From Boesenbergia rotunda (taxonomy: Eukaryota; Streptophyta; Magnoliopsida; Zingiberales; Zingiberaceae), in contig JAGFNQ010000885.1 of the NCBI GenBank assembly GCA_024364735.1, positions 62,001 through 126,000 on the forward strand: a DNA stretch of 64,000 nt, read 5' to 3'. The notes below the pieces were generated by a model. It had not been told where the DNA came from and did not search any database. It saw only the letters and a list, made by a program, of their open reading frames with translations. Positions 1 through 11,110 of this stretch are shown piece after piece. Position numbers and translations under genes: made by a program. How positions within the stretch are numbered: position 1 is the stretch's first letter; every line of letters starts with the position of its first letter.

Positions 1-176
1 TTTCTTCTTATTTTAATCTGAATTGCTAACAATCCTATTATTATGTGAATCCTACTTAATATTAATATTCAGTCGATTTGCAGCCTGTCTGTACTGATGA
101 ATGGTGCAATTGAGCTTTATGATAGATATCTCTATGGTGTTCCTTCATTCTTCTTGTAATCATTATGCACTTGCAG

Positions 177-1070
177 ATATCAGAGTGGATGAAAGTTCAT
201 CAGAAGTTCGAGTTATCAGATAAAGACTATGCAATGCGCATAGATTTGCTTACAAAGGTTTTTGGTCTCATTGCTGCTGAAGAGTTCTTTGAAGGGTTAC
301 CCTCCAGTGCTAAGTCATATGAAGCATGCACGGCTCTCCTGCATTCATATGCTGCAAAAAAACAGATAGAAAAAGCTGAGAACCTTTTTGATAGAATCAA
401 GGAATTGAATATCTCTTCAAGTGTATTTGCATATAATGAAATGATGGCATTGTATATCTCAGTTGGTCAACTGGATAAAGTTGCAGTCGTTGTTGATGAA
501 CTAAAAAGGCAAAAAGTTTCACCTGATCTTTTCACCTATAACCTATGGATAAGTTCTTGTGCTGCTTCTCTTGACATCATTTCTGTAAGAAGGATTCTTG
601 ATGAGATGGCTCAGGAACCAAGATCTGACAAACAATGGATTGCATACATGAGACTGACAGATATCTATCTTGCTGCTGGCCAACTTGAGAGTTCACAATC
701 TTCACTTTCGGAAGTCGGCAAACATATTAGCCAGCGCGAGTGGATCACTTATGATTTTCTAATTATATTACATGCTGGTCTGGGCAACATACAAATGTTA
801 AATGACATTTGGAAGTCTATGAAAATGACTAAACAGAAAATGACAAGTAGAAATTATTTATGTGTTATTGGTTCCTATCTCATGGTTGCACAGTTTAAGG
901 AAGCAGGAGAAGTTATCGATGAATGGAAGAAATCCAAGGGCCAGGAGTTTCACATCTCTGATTGCAATAGACTGTTTGAAGCATTAAAAAAGGCTGGCTT
1001 GAGTGACAAAGCAGAGAAATTCCATGAGCTAATGCTTCAGAAGGATTATGAACTTACAAGCAACTCATGA
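177..1070 (+). CDS. PPR protein, large 3' exon, copy 1 (C-terminally short)
   Basis: A P-class pentatricopeptide-repeat protein, a family that usually binds organellar RNA. The 297-residue open exon begins right after a splice acceptor (TTGCAG, ending at 176), so the ATG at 165 lies in the intron and is probably not the start. The real 5' exon, with any targeting peptide, would lie left of the window. PPR helix-turn-helix units are visible, for example 'YNEMMALYISVGQLDKV' and 'YNLWISSCAASLDIISVRRI'. It aligns along its whole length with the exon at 1484-2746, with roughly a third of residues identical by eye, but stops at TGA (1068-1070) about 120 residues earlier, in the middle of a repeat. 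The family member it most resembles from memory is the Arabidopsis At5g27460/At4g21705 group. It may be a truncated paralogue, an alternative terminal exon, or a decaying copy. Confidence 0.8.
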   Translation: MSEWMKVHQKFELSDKDYAMRIDLLTKVFGLIAAEEFFEGLPSSAKSYEACTALLHSYAAKKQIEKAENLFDRIKELNISSSVFAYNEMMALYISVGQLDKVAVVVDELKRQKVSPDLFTYNLWISSCAASLDIISVRRILDEMAQEPRSDKQWIAYMRLTDIYLAAGQLESSQSSLSEVGKHISQREWITYDFLIILHAGLGNIQMLNDIWKSMKMTKQKMTSRNYLCVIGSYLMVAQFKEAGEVIDEWKKSKGQEFHISDCNRLFEALKKAGLSDKAEKFHELMLQKDYELTSNS

Positions 1071-1483
1071 CAGCAGCATATTCAGGAATTAGAGAAGGCA
1101 ACGTGATGCTTTCACTTAAAAGAATACTGAACTTTCACACTTCCAAGATTGCTGTTAGCTCACCTTCTCTATTATCCTTTCGAATATGATATTTCATTTC
1201 TGTTGAATTTTGCTGCTTTATAATGATTATCCCATATTCTGCCGTAAGTCAAATTGCATTATTTCTTTGCTTGCTTACTATGGAATGTAGTGATAATACT
1301 TCAATGAACAAATCTATTTCTTGTCTGCGATTACCCACAAATTATATAATCTATATGCAGTTTCTCACCATATAATTTCTTGTATATATTCTTTGAAATT
1401 GAGTTTTGCAGCAGATTTTATGTTTACTGTTGAACTAACAGGAAGTGTATCTTCCTAAATGTCTCTGCGCCATCTTGATGCAG

Positions 1484-2746
1484 ATTTTAACATGGATGGA
1501 GTCCAATGGTTGTTTTGAATTATCACCATCAGATCATGGCGTCAAACTAGACCTATTAACGAAAGTCTACACCATAGCCGAAGCTGAGACCTACTTTCAG
1601 AAATTATCCAGCAGTGCTTCAAAGAGGGCTGCAGCTTTTCCTCTTCTCCATTCTTATGTAAAGGCAAAAGACTTGCAAAAATCAGAAGCCCTCATGTATA
1701 TGCTGCAGAAATCTGGGTTGGTTGTGGATTCTCACCCTTTTAATGAGATGATGAAGCTATACATAGCCACAGGCCAAATTCAATCCGTAATTAAAGTAAT
1801 TCAGTATATGAAACGGTCTAAGATCCCTCTTAATGTGCTTTCATATAACCTTTGGATGAATGTATGTGGTATGTTATATGGCATCATGTCAGCTGAAAGG
1901 GTGCTTATGGAGATGACAAATGACAAAAATGTTGAGGTTGGTTGGAGCGCATACTGTACTTTGGCAAATATCTACACAAATGCTGGAAATCACAAGAAGG
2001 CACATGATGCCCTTGCTCTTGCTGAAGAGAAGCTTTCTGCGAGGAAGCGCCTCGGGTATTATTTTATCATGACAATTTATGCTTCTCTGAATAACAAGGA
2101 TGGGGTCCTGAGGATGTGGCAGACCAGTGAAAAGGTGCCCGGTAGAATAACTTGCACAGACTACATGACTGTTATTCATTGCTTGGTGAAAGTTGGTGAC
2201 ATCAAAGCAGCAGAAAAAATGTTTCAAACATGGGAATCACAGTGCAGAAACTATGATATAAGGGTTTCCAATGTTCTTCTAGGAGCTTACATGAGGAATG
2301 GATGGATGGACAAAGCTGAGTCATTGCATCTTCATACATTGGAGAAAGGCGGTCACCCAAATTACAAGACATGGGAGATTCTCATGGAGGGTTGGGTCAA
2401 AACCAGGCAGATGGATAGAGCTGTGGAGGCTATGAAGAAAGGTTTTTCTTTGTTGAAAGGTTGTCAATGGAGGCCTCCGGTAGCCATCTTGTTGTCCATT
2501 GCAGAGTATTTTGAGGAAAATGGCAATGTTGATGAATCAAAGTGGCTCATTAAGGTTCTTAGAGAATTGGGCCTAACAACTTTGCCCTTGTATAAGTTGT
2601 TTCTGAGAACCCATATAAGAGCTGGTCAGGTTGTCCCCGATATTCTTGGAATGATGGGAGAAGATCAGATAGATTTGGATGAGGAGATCCTCTCATTTAT
2701 TGACCATATGAGCAGTGTCAAAGCTGTCGATGATGATTGTATTTAA
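1484..2746 (+). CDS. PPR protein, large 3' exon, copy 2 (complete C-terminus)
   Basis: Second copy of the P-class PPR exon. It has 420 residues ending at TAA and starts after the acceptor GATGCAG (ending at 1483), in the same phase and at the same protein position ('ILTWMES') as copy 1 ('ISEWMKV'). The upstream in-frame ATG at 1445 lies in the intron. PPR units run through the exon, and the C-terminal part absent from copy 1 is present ('GHPNYKTWEILMEGWV', 'KGFSLLKGCQWRPP'). Only about 410 bases separate the two exons, and I see no first exon or targeting sequence in that gap. This copy therefore either shares the off-window first exon by alternative splicing or lacks a 5' end. Codon use and length look functional. 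Confidence 0.82.
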   Translation: MLTWMESNGCFELSPSDHGVKLDLLTKVYTIAEAETYFQKLSSSASKRAAAFPLLHSYVKAKDLQKSEALMYMLQKSGLVVDSHPFNEMMKLYIATGQIQSVIKVIQYMKRSKIPLNVLSYNLWMNVCGMLYGIMSAERVLMEMTNDKNVEVGWSAYCTLANIYTNAGNHKKAHDALALAEEKLSARKRLGYYFIMTIYASLNNKDGVLRMWQTSEKVPGRITCTDYMTVIHCLVKVGDIKAAEKMFQTWESQCRNYDIRVSNVLLGAYMRNGWMDKAESLHLHTLEKGGHPNYKTWEILMEGWVKTRQMDRAVEAMKKGFSLLKGCQWRPPVAILLSIAEYFEENGNVDESKWLIKVLRELGLTTLPLYKLFLRTHIRAGQVVPDILGMMGEDQIDLDEEILSFIDHMSSVKAVDDDCI

Positions 2747-4064
2747 CAGAATCGGTAATTTACTCTGTTCTCAAAGATGGAATCCTGTTCTTCATCAGCA
2801 TCACTAATTCACATTGTATCGACCCAACTATTTGGAATTAGCTACAAAAATATTTTTCCTCCATTGAGTAATATGCAGTTGGAATCTTGTTTACAATTTA
2901 GAGGAAACAGATAGAGTATCAGAGGAACATCAACTTTTAGATGCTAGATTTGAAGGATTTCTACATTACCATTAACTATAGAAGCTGGGAGATGGTGACT
3001 GATAATCATAATTCAGCAGACTGAGGACTTTAAGCATGATTTCTTTAATAATATTTCGCACTTTCAACTAAAATCTTCAGTTGTCCCTAGGACTATTGGT
3101 TTTATCTAATTGATATCTCGTCAAAGATATGTTCTCCAGACAACAATAGAACTCAAACCTTCTCATGTGAAAACTTAGACTACAAACAGGTATGCTCTTC
3201 TGAAGCATTGTTGATGTACTATAACGTGCTGACAAAGAAGTTGTAAAAGTAGTTGCATTGTTGCGAGTTGATGAAGATACATGCTCCTAGAATTATTTCG
3301 TAAGTGCCAATTGTAAATTGACCTGAGTTCTTACTTGGAGTAGAAAATGGGTAAATTTCACTTTATCTCTGTGGTATTTTTTTCCCGATAAATACTCTCC
3401 GAGTCTAAAATTGTTAAAATGCTCTTTAAATTTTGAAAACATAATTTTTAATCACAAATGATTAACCATGTAACATCGAACATGGGACAATCGACTCGAT
3501 TTTATAAAAAATTTTATTGACTATCAAAATAAATCGGGAAGAGTTCATGATAGGTGATTTAGAAATCTAGCATCTTATCGTTGCATGTTTCATTGAAGAA
3601 TTTTTTTATATAAATTTGTTGTAGTTGGGGATAGAATCGTGAGTATTTGGAGATTTATAATGTTGGCATGTTAAGTTGCATGATGAAATTGAAAATTATC
3701 ATGCATTATGTTAGATCATTTAATGATCTTGGTGATTAGGGTTAAAATGACAAGTCTTTTAAATTTTTAGGAGCATTTGTTTGATCACTTGAACACTCGT
3801 CGTATGCATATCTTAGTCATTTTCAAGTGATTGAAAAAGAAAATGGTAGATCCATTGCAAAAACTTATGAACAATATTCTTATTAAGGAGCAATCAACTA
3901 ATATATTTCGTGATCTATTATAATTTTACCATCTATGAGTATATTTGATAGATGGCGTTTATTAGTCTCAATGAAACTTCTCTACTAGAGATGTATCAGA
4001 TTTGCCTGGAGCTATGTTTGAAAATCTTCAATTTGGCGAGGAGTATGAAATTTTATTATCATGT
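2747..4064. other. Intergenic, AT-rich
   Basis: About 1.3 kb between the convergent PPR and serine-hydrolase genes. It should hold the 3' UTR of the PPR gene (to about 3.3 kb) and that of the hydrolase at the right edge. I see no coding exon, RNA gene or clear element. Confidence 0.5.
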
Positions 4065-5099
4065 TCAACTCAAATGGGTCTCTCCCTCAGGCCTAGTTTC
4101 GTCACGGGGCAGATCAGCTTCTATCTTACGCAGGAATTCAAGCATTGTCTCCATGCTTCGATCATCTGCAAAGCACCAACACAATCAAATTTAGAATTCT
4201 ATATTATTTTTCATTTATTCAATAGCTCTAGCAAACTAAATTAGGCCTGGCAAGTCTTTTTGTAACATAGACCATATTTTCCTACAAGAGAGTGAACATA
4301 AGGTGACACAAAATTTTAGTTAATAATTCTATTTTTTGAGGGGATGCAAAATGAAAGAAGGGAATGAAAAGACTAAAAAATTTAGAAGGTTTGGTTTGTA
4401 TTTTTCAATCTGTTTTTTAATTTTATTTTTTTTTGAAATGGTTTCTGAAAATGTTTGGTTGCATTCTAGCTTTGGTTTAAAAAAAATCATAGCGTTTTCT
4501 GGAAAACGAGCATGTAAAAAACATTTCATAAATGAAAAATAGATTTTTTCATTGAAATGGAAATAACCGACCAAGCGCCCCTTTAGTTAACTCAATTTTA
4601 ATTAGATTTTGTTGGAAAAGTCAATGGAGTGGAAGTTTGACTTTAAATTTTTTATATTCCTTTATATTTTTGAGATATGAAAATCCCTCTACATAGAAAA
4701 GATAACTAGAAAAACATGAAAACACTGAGAAAATTAAGTGGAAATGGAGGATAAAAAATATTTCTTTAGCTATAGTCTTGTTTTCTAACTTCTACGAAGT
4801 GATTCATCAATAAAGTTAATCAATTAGCACAGAGGATCTTGGAAACATGATGGAAGATGGAAATGAATAGACTCACCAAGTTTGGGGACAGTATGGCCCT
4901 TCGGATGTCGGATGATAAAAGGATCCACGAACGACTCCAACAGTGTTTCCCCATGTGTCTTTAAGAAGTCTGTGTCACCTGAAAAACAGAAAGATTTAAC
5001 CATAACAATTCTCCATCTAAACTCCTCGTGCTAGTTTATTTTCATTGGGCATGGCAACAAACTTACGAGAGTTGTACCAAACTTGCTAGCTTACGCATG

Positions 5100-5149
<50 letters not shown>

Positions 5150-7263
5150 TTACGAGTAGGTCATGAGCTCGCGGGTAGACAACCAATAGGTTCGTGACTG
5201 GGCAACCAACGAGCTCACAAGCAGGCTGTAAGCGGCTGCTACGAGCTCTAGGCCATGCAATCACTACAAGCTCGTAGCCATGGGCTCCAGAAGAAGCTGG
5301 GCGCTTGTTGTTGGGTGGAGGGAGTGCTCAGCTCAGAAAATGGTGTATTTGAAAATGATTAATTAGATTTTTTTAAGACGGTCCGACCTACGGAAGTTTT
5401 ATCAGTGTAATCAGGAAACTCGCATGTTTAGTTAGCGTCCAAGTTCGATTTTTGAGTTTATGGATGTAGTTTTTCATCGATTTTATTTTGAGTTGATCAA
5501 ATTTTGACAAAAATTAATGCATAAATGAATTACAATTCACCCTTCTACGAAGTTTATCTCTAGTAAAAAAAGGAAAAATATATCAATGAACTCTGATGTA
5601 AGATTTGTCTTTCCGGGTAAACTCAGGATATACTATTCTAAACTGTGGATTAGACTATTTTATGATTGCCCAGTCACCCAAACATATATATTTTATATGT
5701 AAATGAAATAATACACAAGATTTTAAGTCAAATTGAATGAAGAAATTACTTTGCAAACCAACAGGTTGATTCCATTTTACCTCAAAACAGATACTTTCAT
5801 CCAAAGTGATATAAGATTGTCTGGTGGCTCAAAATATTGATTTGGAACCAACAACCTACCTAGTTAGACATCAGATCATAAGTTATGAGTCAGTCCCAAC
5901 AAAGGACACATGTTGGGTTCTTTGAGTCATTTTACAACTAGTTATATATAAATACATTTACACAATCAATTTTGAGTCAAAACTGAATCAAAAAACTGAC
6001 TTGAAATGTGCGTAATGTTTTATTTTGACTCTAAAATCTAAATCTTCTGACCACAAAATAAATAAATAAAGGAAACATGTGGGTACTTTTGGAACACGCA
6101 TTTGACTTTTAAATCTCCAAATGGCACGCGTTCCCTGTCGCCATAACGACGCCCTAACGAACCGAGCATTAACTCGAGGCTATGATAATGGTAACGTAAT
6201 TAGTCGGTATTTTATATATTTATGAATTAATTTTTAATTATGATATATTTTATAAAAAAATTACATGAGACGTGAATTTTGAGATTGGGTTTCTAAATCG
6301 TCTATCATGAGTATTCTCCGATTTACTTTGATAATCGATAAAAAATTTTCGTAAGATCATCCGTATTAGTATGATATTAGTATAACCCAACCTCTTTAAT
6401 ATTTTTTTTCCTAACGAACGGAGCATTATAAAATACACGTTGGTTTGTCCGCCACTACCGTTAATTCTGAAGCAGCGTAACAAGTATAAACTATGGCGTG
6501 GATTTTGAATCGTACCTAGAAAATGTAGGGACGTGCAATCCGCCGGAGCCGGATACGCCTTCTCGGCCACCGCCGGCGCCAGGAACTTCGCCCCTCCGAT
6601 CACTATCAAGTACTTAAACTTCGCCACCCGCATCAGCGCACATCCCTATCGATCAAAAGATACAAATCAAAATTCAAAACCAATCCAAGATTAAATAGTT
6701 GGAGGATCGGAAAATGTACCCGAGATTGGAGACCCAGAAGCGCTGCCGAGAGAATCGCGCCCTAAACACCACAAAAGCGCAATCGGATTACGAAATTTGT
6801 TGGTAGATGATCGGATCAGACCAAGAAGAAATTACCTGGGAGAATCCCATCAGGCCGTCGAACGGTCCGTGCTCGATCATCAAGTCCTCGATGTACGCAA
6901 AGCACTCCTCCAAGTTCCGATACTCCATGAAATCCTATTTGTATTCGATCTAAAGAAATCAAGGGAGGAAAAGGGGATCGAGGAGAAATTTCGCGAAATG
7001 GGGAGATGAGGAACCTTGTCGAATTGGAACCATTCATAGTAGGGCGGAGGGAAGATACCGTCGACATCGGACTTGCCCTCGGCGGGGAAAGACCCGTCGG
7101 GGAAGACGAGATCCAGCCGGGCGGTGACCTCCTTCGGCCACTTCCCCATCACCTGCGTTCGCATGATCTCGCCGCTGGTGCGGAAGCCGTGGAGACAAAG
7201 GGACCTCGGTCGCCGCCGTGCGCCACCGACATCGCCAGCAACCTCGGCCACGAGGCTTCCCAT
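4065..7263 (-). CDS. FSH-type serine hydrolase (alpha/beta-hydrolase), six exons
   Basis: A predicted small esterase/serine hydrolase of the FSH family (the group containing yeast FSH1, human OVCA2 and plant At4g24380-like proteins); the substrate is unknown. Coding exons, in order of transcription: 7263-7015, 6934-6836, 6761-6720, 6645-6516, 4978-4877 and 4165-4065. All five introns have GT-AG ends and phases agree, giving 240 residues, normal for the family. Motifs: 'RSLCLHGFRTSGEI' near residue 20 (oxyanion-hole strand), the nucleophile elbow GFSQG across the exon 2/3 junction, 'IVIGGAKF', the acid in 'GDTDFLK', and the catalytic His in 'HPKGHTVPKL'. The full Ser-Asp-His set is present, so the protein is probably active. 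Intron 4 is 1.5 kb and carries a (TA)23 microsatellite. The start is the ATG at 7263, the only one in frame before the conserved first strand. No organelle signal is obvious. Confidence 0.9.
5101..5146. repeat. (TA)23 microsatellite
   Basis: Uninterrupted TA dinucleotide run of 46 bases inside the long fourth intron of the FSH hydrolase gene. Likely length-polymorphic. Confidence 0.97.
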
Positions 7264-8440
7264 GGCCGACCTGACGGTGATCTAGACGGAATATTCTCTG
7301 ATTCCGTGGACGCGTAGTGGCCGGTTCTTTCATTCCAGGGGAGGCGGAGTGCGTGTTCGTATAGTTGAAGGTAACTCGTTATGATGCGCCGCGAGGTATC
7401 TTAATGCGGTATTAATTACTGGCTTAGAAACAAGGAAGAGGGTCCAACGAACGGTATCGTGTTCCGGCATCGTCCGGGCTTTGTCTTGGGGCCTTTACGG
7501 CCCACGGTCCTAGTTAGTCTGTGTACCTTACATATCTTGCGATGTATATCCCGTAAAAAAATTCGATTTAATTTTTTATATAATATTATAATTTAACTTC
7601 TAAATCTTATAAATAAAATTTTAAATTACATATCCACATATTAAAAAAATAATAATAATAAAATAGTATACTATTATATGTCCATAGAATAGATTTATTA
7701 TATTATATATATACGTTGCACATCTTGTTCATATTTAAAATCTTTTTCGACTGAAATATTTTTTACACAACTCCTGAACGACTGAAATAGTGATTATTTT
7801 TTTTATATTTTTTAAACTCTCAATTATATTAATAAAATTTTATCTTTAAAATTTCAGAGATTATTCGTTATTGACATGACATACATTAGAGAGGTCCTGT
7901 CATAGTGAAAGAAAGTTCCTTCACCTTCTGTAAGGAGCAGCTCCCGTATTTGATGGTAAAAAAGTGAATCGCTCATTTCAACGCCCCCGCCAACACGGAG
8001 AACCCGCTCTTTCTTATATTTTTTTATTAAAATTAATTTTTAAATTTAAATTTGATAGTGTAAAATATGAGAATTAAATTGTAAGGGTTAAATTAGAAAA
8101 TAATTTTGTAAAATTTTATCAGAATTTAAAAAAAAAATAGATATTTTTGAAATTTTAGAGATAAAACAGATGAGAAAGAAGTCTAAATTAAGTTAACCTA
8201 AGGAGTAGTTTAATTTTTCAAAATTCATTTAAAATCTTTTATATAAAGATTTTCATGTGGAAAAAGGATTCGGCCGAACCCTTTTTCTCCCGAGTCCACT
8301 TCCTCCCGAGTCCACTTCCTCTCTTCTTCGATCCATCTCCACCTCTTCCCCTCCTCATCACCGATCGACACCTTACCGACGATGTCGACTGAGCTCTTGA
8401 TGCCATCGACGGACACCAAGGGTCGTGGGGGGTTTCTAGT
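7264..8440. other. Upstream region of the hydrolase gene, then AT-rich spacer
   Basis: The first 100-200 bases should be the 5' UTR and promoter of the minus-strand FSH hydrolase gene. Beyond about 7.5 kb the sequence is AT-rich with no coding signal. A short direct duplication (CCCGAGTCCACTTCCTC, twice) lies near 8290-8323. Confidence 0.45.
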
Positions 8441-8452
8441 GTTGGATATCAT

Positions 8453-8600
8453 GTGAATGGAAAAGGAGATATAGAGGAAAGAAGCTCCTTAGTGAGTGGG
8501 ACTTTAGTCCTACATTGGAAGTTTCTCGTGAATGGAAAGGGAGGTGGAGAATAAAGAAACTCCATTGTGAGTGAGGTTTTAGTCCCACATTGGGTGTTTT
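8453..8600 (+). repeat. 75-bp tandem duplication with a TTTAGTCC(T/C)ACATTGG motif
   Basis: Two imperfect units of about 75 bases start at 8453 and 8528 (both GTGAATGGAAA). Each ends in TTTAGTCCYACATTGG, a motif common near the 5' ends of plant LTRs and LTR-derived repeats. A TGTTGG lies just upstream at 8441. Both together suggest the edge of an old LTR, but no target duplication could be paired. Confidence 0.6.
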
Positions 8601-9245
8601 AAGGCATAATTGTTGGTTTATATTGCTTCACAAGCATGTTAGTTGTGAACAAATGCAAGTGGAGAGATTCTTTCTCACGCATGGGTGCGCAAAGGGGGTG
8701 TAAATCTAGGACTTGGATTTGTACTGAACCAAGCGAACTCGTCTGCGTGCACAACCTGCGCGAGTCGAATGTCCGATCGGTCGAGGCAAAATTTGCCCAA
8801 GCAGATGAACTAACGTTTTGCCAAACTTTTGTTCGAATGTAACTGAAACATTAACTATTGATTAATGCAAAATATAACCCCCAGACATTTGGATCTGGCC
8901 GGTTATTACAGTAAATGACATTAATTCGGTCATTGTTTACTGTGGGGATCTGAGCCTATATAAAGAGGTTGTGACCGAGAGCAAAAGATATAGAGAGAAG
9001 AAATTATCTTCCACCTCCTTCCCGACCTCCCTTGATAGCGTTTGGGTACTTCCTCAGTCCGCCACGAGCAACGAGTGCTCCGTTGTGCTCGTGGTCCTGC
9101 TGTTGTATCCTGAGAGACAGACGTCCATCGGAGCCTCGAAGCACCATCGGAGGAGGATAGATCTGTTTCAAGGAAACTGCGTTGCGCAGGCCTCAGCAAC
9201 ATCCTGGTTGGGAGACGTCCGACTACACGGGAGCTCAGGAGACTA
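8601..9245 (+). other. LTR-like sequence with TATA box
   Basis: Continues from the tandem duplication. It has a good TATA box (CTATATAAAGAGG, about 8955-8967) followed by a purine-rich leader, the layout of an LTR U3/R region. No retroviral-type protein is encoded to the right, and the ends are undefined. Confidence 0.35.
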
Positions 9246-10960
9246 ATAATTACCATTTTGTTGATAAATTTAGGCTCTCAAATCCATGTTTTGATCCACT
9301 TTTATATGCTTAAGTTTGCATTTATATTAGGTTTTATATATTTCCTCTATTTTGGGCTTTTAATTCAAATCTTTATATATTTGAGGTATTTTGGCACTAA
9401 AATATGAATCTAATTTTGTAGGCTTCAAATGACCATGGACCTAGATCATATTAGACCAGACTTGAGCCAGAATTGGATCCGGATCAAGGTGACCAAGCAT
9501 CGGATTAATATGGGTCGTCCATTCAAGAGAACGGCTAGATCTGAACCATTTGTGAGTTTCTGATCAATCCAAGTTCAGGATAGGGCTAATCATGATCCTA
9601 GATCAAGATCTGAAAGTTTGAACCCAATCGGAGGACATCTGACCGTTGGATCAAACTCAAGATGTTCTAGGCCATCCAAGCAAGAGAAGGGATGATTTGA
9701 GCCATCCGCCACAGATCTGGTTGATCCGAGCTAAGGACAGGTAAATCATGGCCATTGATGAAGATCTGGGGAGTTTGGTTCAGATCGGACTTGATCTGAC
9801 CGTTGGATTGGATCGGAACAATCTCAGTCGCCCAAAATTGAAGTGGAGGATTTAAAACAGAATTCCCTCTTCCTCTTCGTGGTCATCGCGTGGTCGCGTC
9901 GCGAGTTCGCTAGCTACAAAGTAGTTTCAGATCGCCATTTTTCCTTCGTTTCTTCATCGTTTTGTCTTTCGTTTCTTTCCTTAGATCACGTGGCCACATC
10001 AGATCTACTTCTTCTCGAGTTTCAGATCATCAAGGTAAGGTTTCTTTATTAGTTTGCTAATCGATTTCATTTTTGGAAGTTTAGGTGGGGGTTCCGCCGA
10101 TGCTACTGATTCCATCGATCGATCCTCGCTGACTGTTGGTATCCGTCGTCCGGAGCTGTCGAAACATTGTAGAGGGGTTCTCGAAGGTCCTCTAATAGCT
10201 TGGGAGCTCGAACGCCGGCCAGCCAATTGAGGAGGAAACGATTGGGAGCAGATTCCAGCTACTGACCGATCGGGTTGATCGGACAGAGGTGACTCTGATC
10301 GGTCCCGTGACCGATTAGAGGGAGACCTGATCGGCCGGTTGACCGATCAGGAGGGCTAACTAGCAGCAAGCTGAAATTGGGAGCTTTCCTTCGATGGTTT
10401 TTGAGACAAGAGGGTCTCTAGCTCAATCTTTGTGTGACGGCAAAGGGAAGACTTGATTAGAACTTGATTTGATGTTTAATTAGGATTACTTTGGTTTTAT
10501 ACATGTATTTCTTTAAGTTTCTTAAGATTGTTTCCTTTTCACTTCAAGATTAAGTTCTTAAGTTTTGCTTCGTTCTATGTTTCAACCTGCAATTTACTTT
10601 TCTGCAATAGTTCTTTAAGTTTCAATTGCATCGTTTGAATTTACTTGCTCAATTGTCAATTAGGTTAAGTTTAGTTTCAGCAATTTCCTAGTTCATTAAA
10701 TGCTTTAGTTGAGTTCATTCTAGTCTATTCCATATTGTCATTTTCTTATCGCCAAAAACCCCATTTTATCTAGAAAATCCAAACATCAAACGACAAATAA
10801 ATCTGCAAGCTCGAGTTAAACATTCATTCAACTAGTCCTTAGAAAAATACGACCTGAGGCCCCTCTACTACATTTTAATCTTTATTAGCCAAAGGGTTTT
10901 CAGTTTTATAAATATCTAAATTTGAGACTCACATTCGTGACATCTATTTTGGGTCCATCA
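9246..10960. other. Non-coding repeat-like stretch, possibly old LTR/leader sequence
   Basis: No convincing protein. The segment carries several GACCGATC/GATCGGTC words near 10260-10351, including a perfect 9-bp inverted repeat, and near 10845 a 'gacctgaggcccctctacta' stretch of the type seen next to 3' ends of LTRs in plant gypsy elements. I could not define ends or target duplications. Confidence 0.3.
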
Positions 10961-10965
10961 GAGAC

Positions 10966-11110
10966 CTGGTCGAGAGACTTGGTCGGGAGATACTGCTCGG
11001 GAGACCTGGTCGGGAGACTTGGCTGAGAGATACTGGTCGGGAGACCTAGTCGGAAGACCTGGTCGAGAGATTCTGCTCGGGAATTTTACTCGGAAGACTA
11101 CAGTCTGCAT
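10966..11110 (+). repeat. CGGGAGAC(C/T)TGGT tandem minisatellite
   Basis: Imperfect tandem repeats of CGGGAGACYTGGT / CGGGAGATACTGCT, period about 15-17 bases. The same word family forms arrays inside the solo LTRs at 32053-33845 and 59792-61614. A TATA-like CATAAAAGG follows at 11108, as in those LTRs. Confidence 0.7.

Noticed and set aside
4336..4574. Open frames on both strands at 4.3-4.6 kb
   Set aside because: They lie in the last intron of the hydrolase gene and are K/F/I-rich low-complexity frames without a domain.
7006..7333. Several GC-rich open frames on both strands around 7.0-7.3 kb
   Set aside because: They overlap exon 1 of the FSH hydrolase in other frames. Only the frame starting at 7263 (-) has family motifs and a consistent splice donor.
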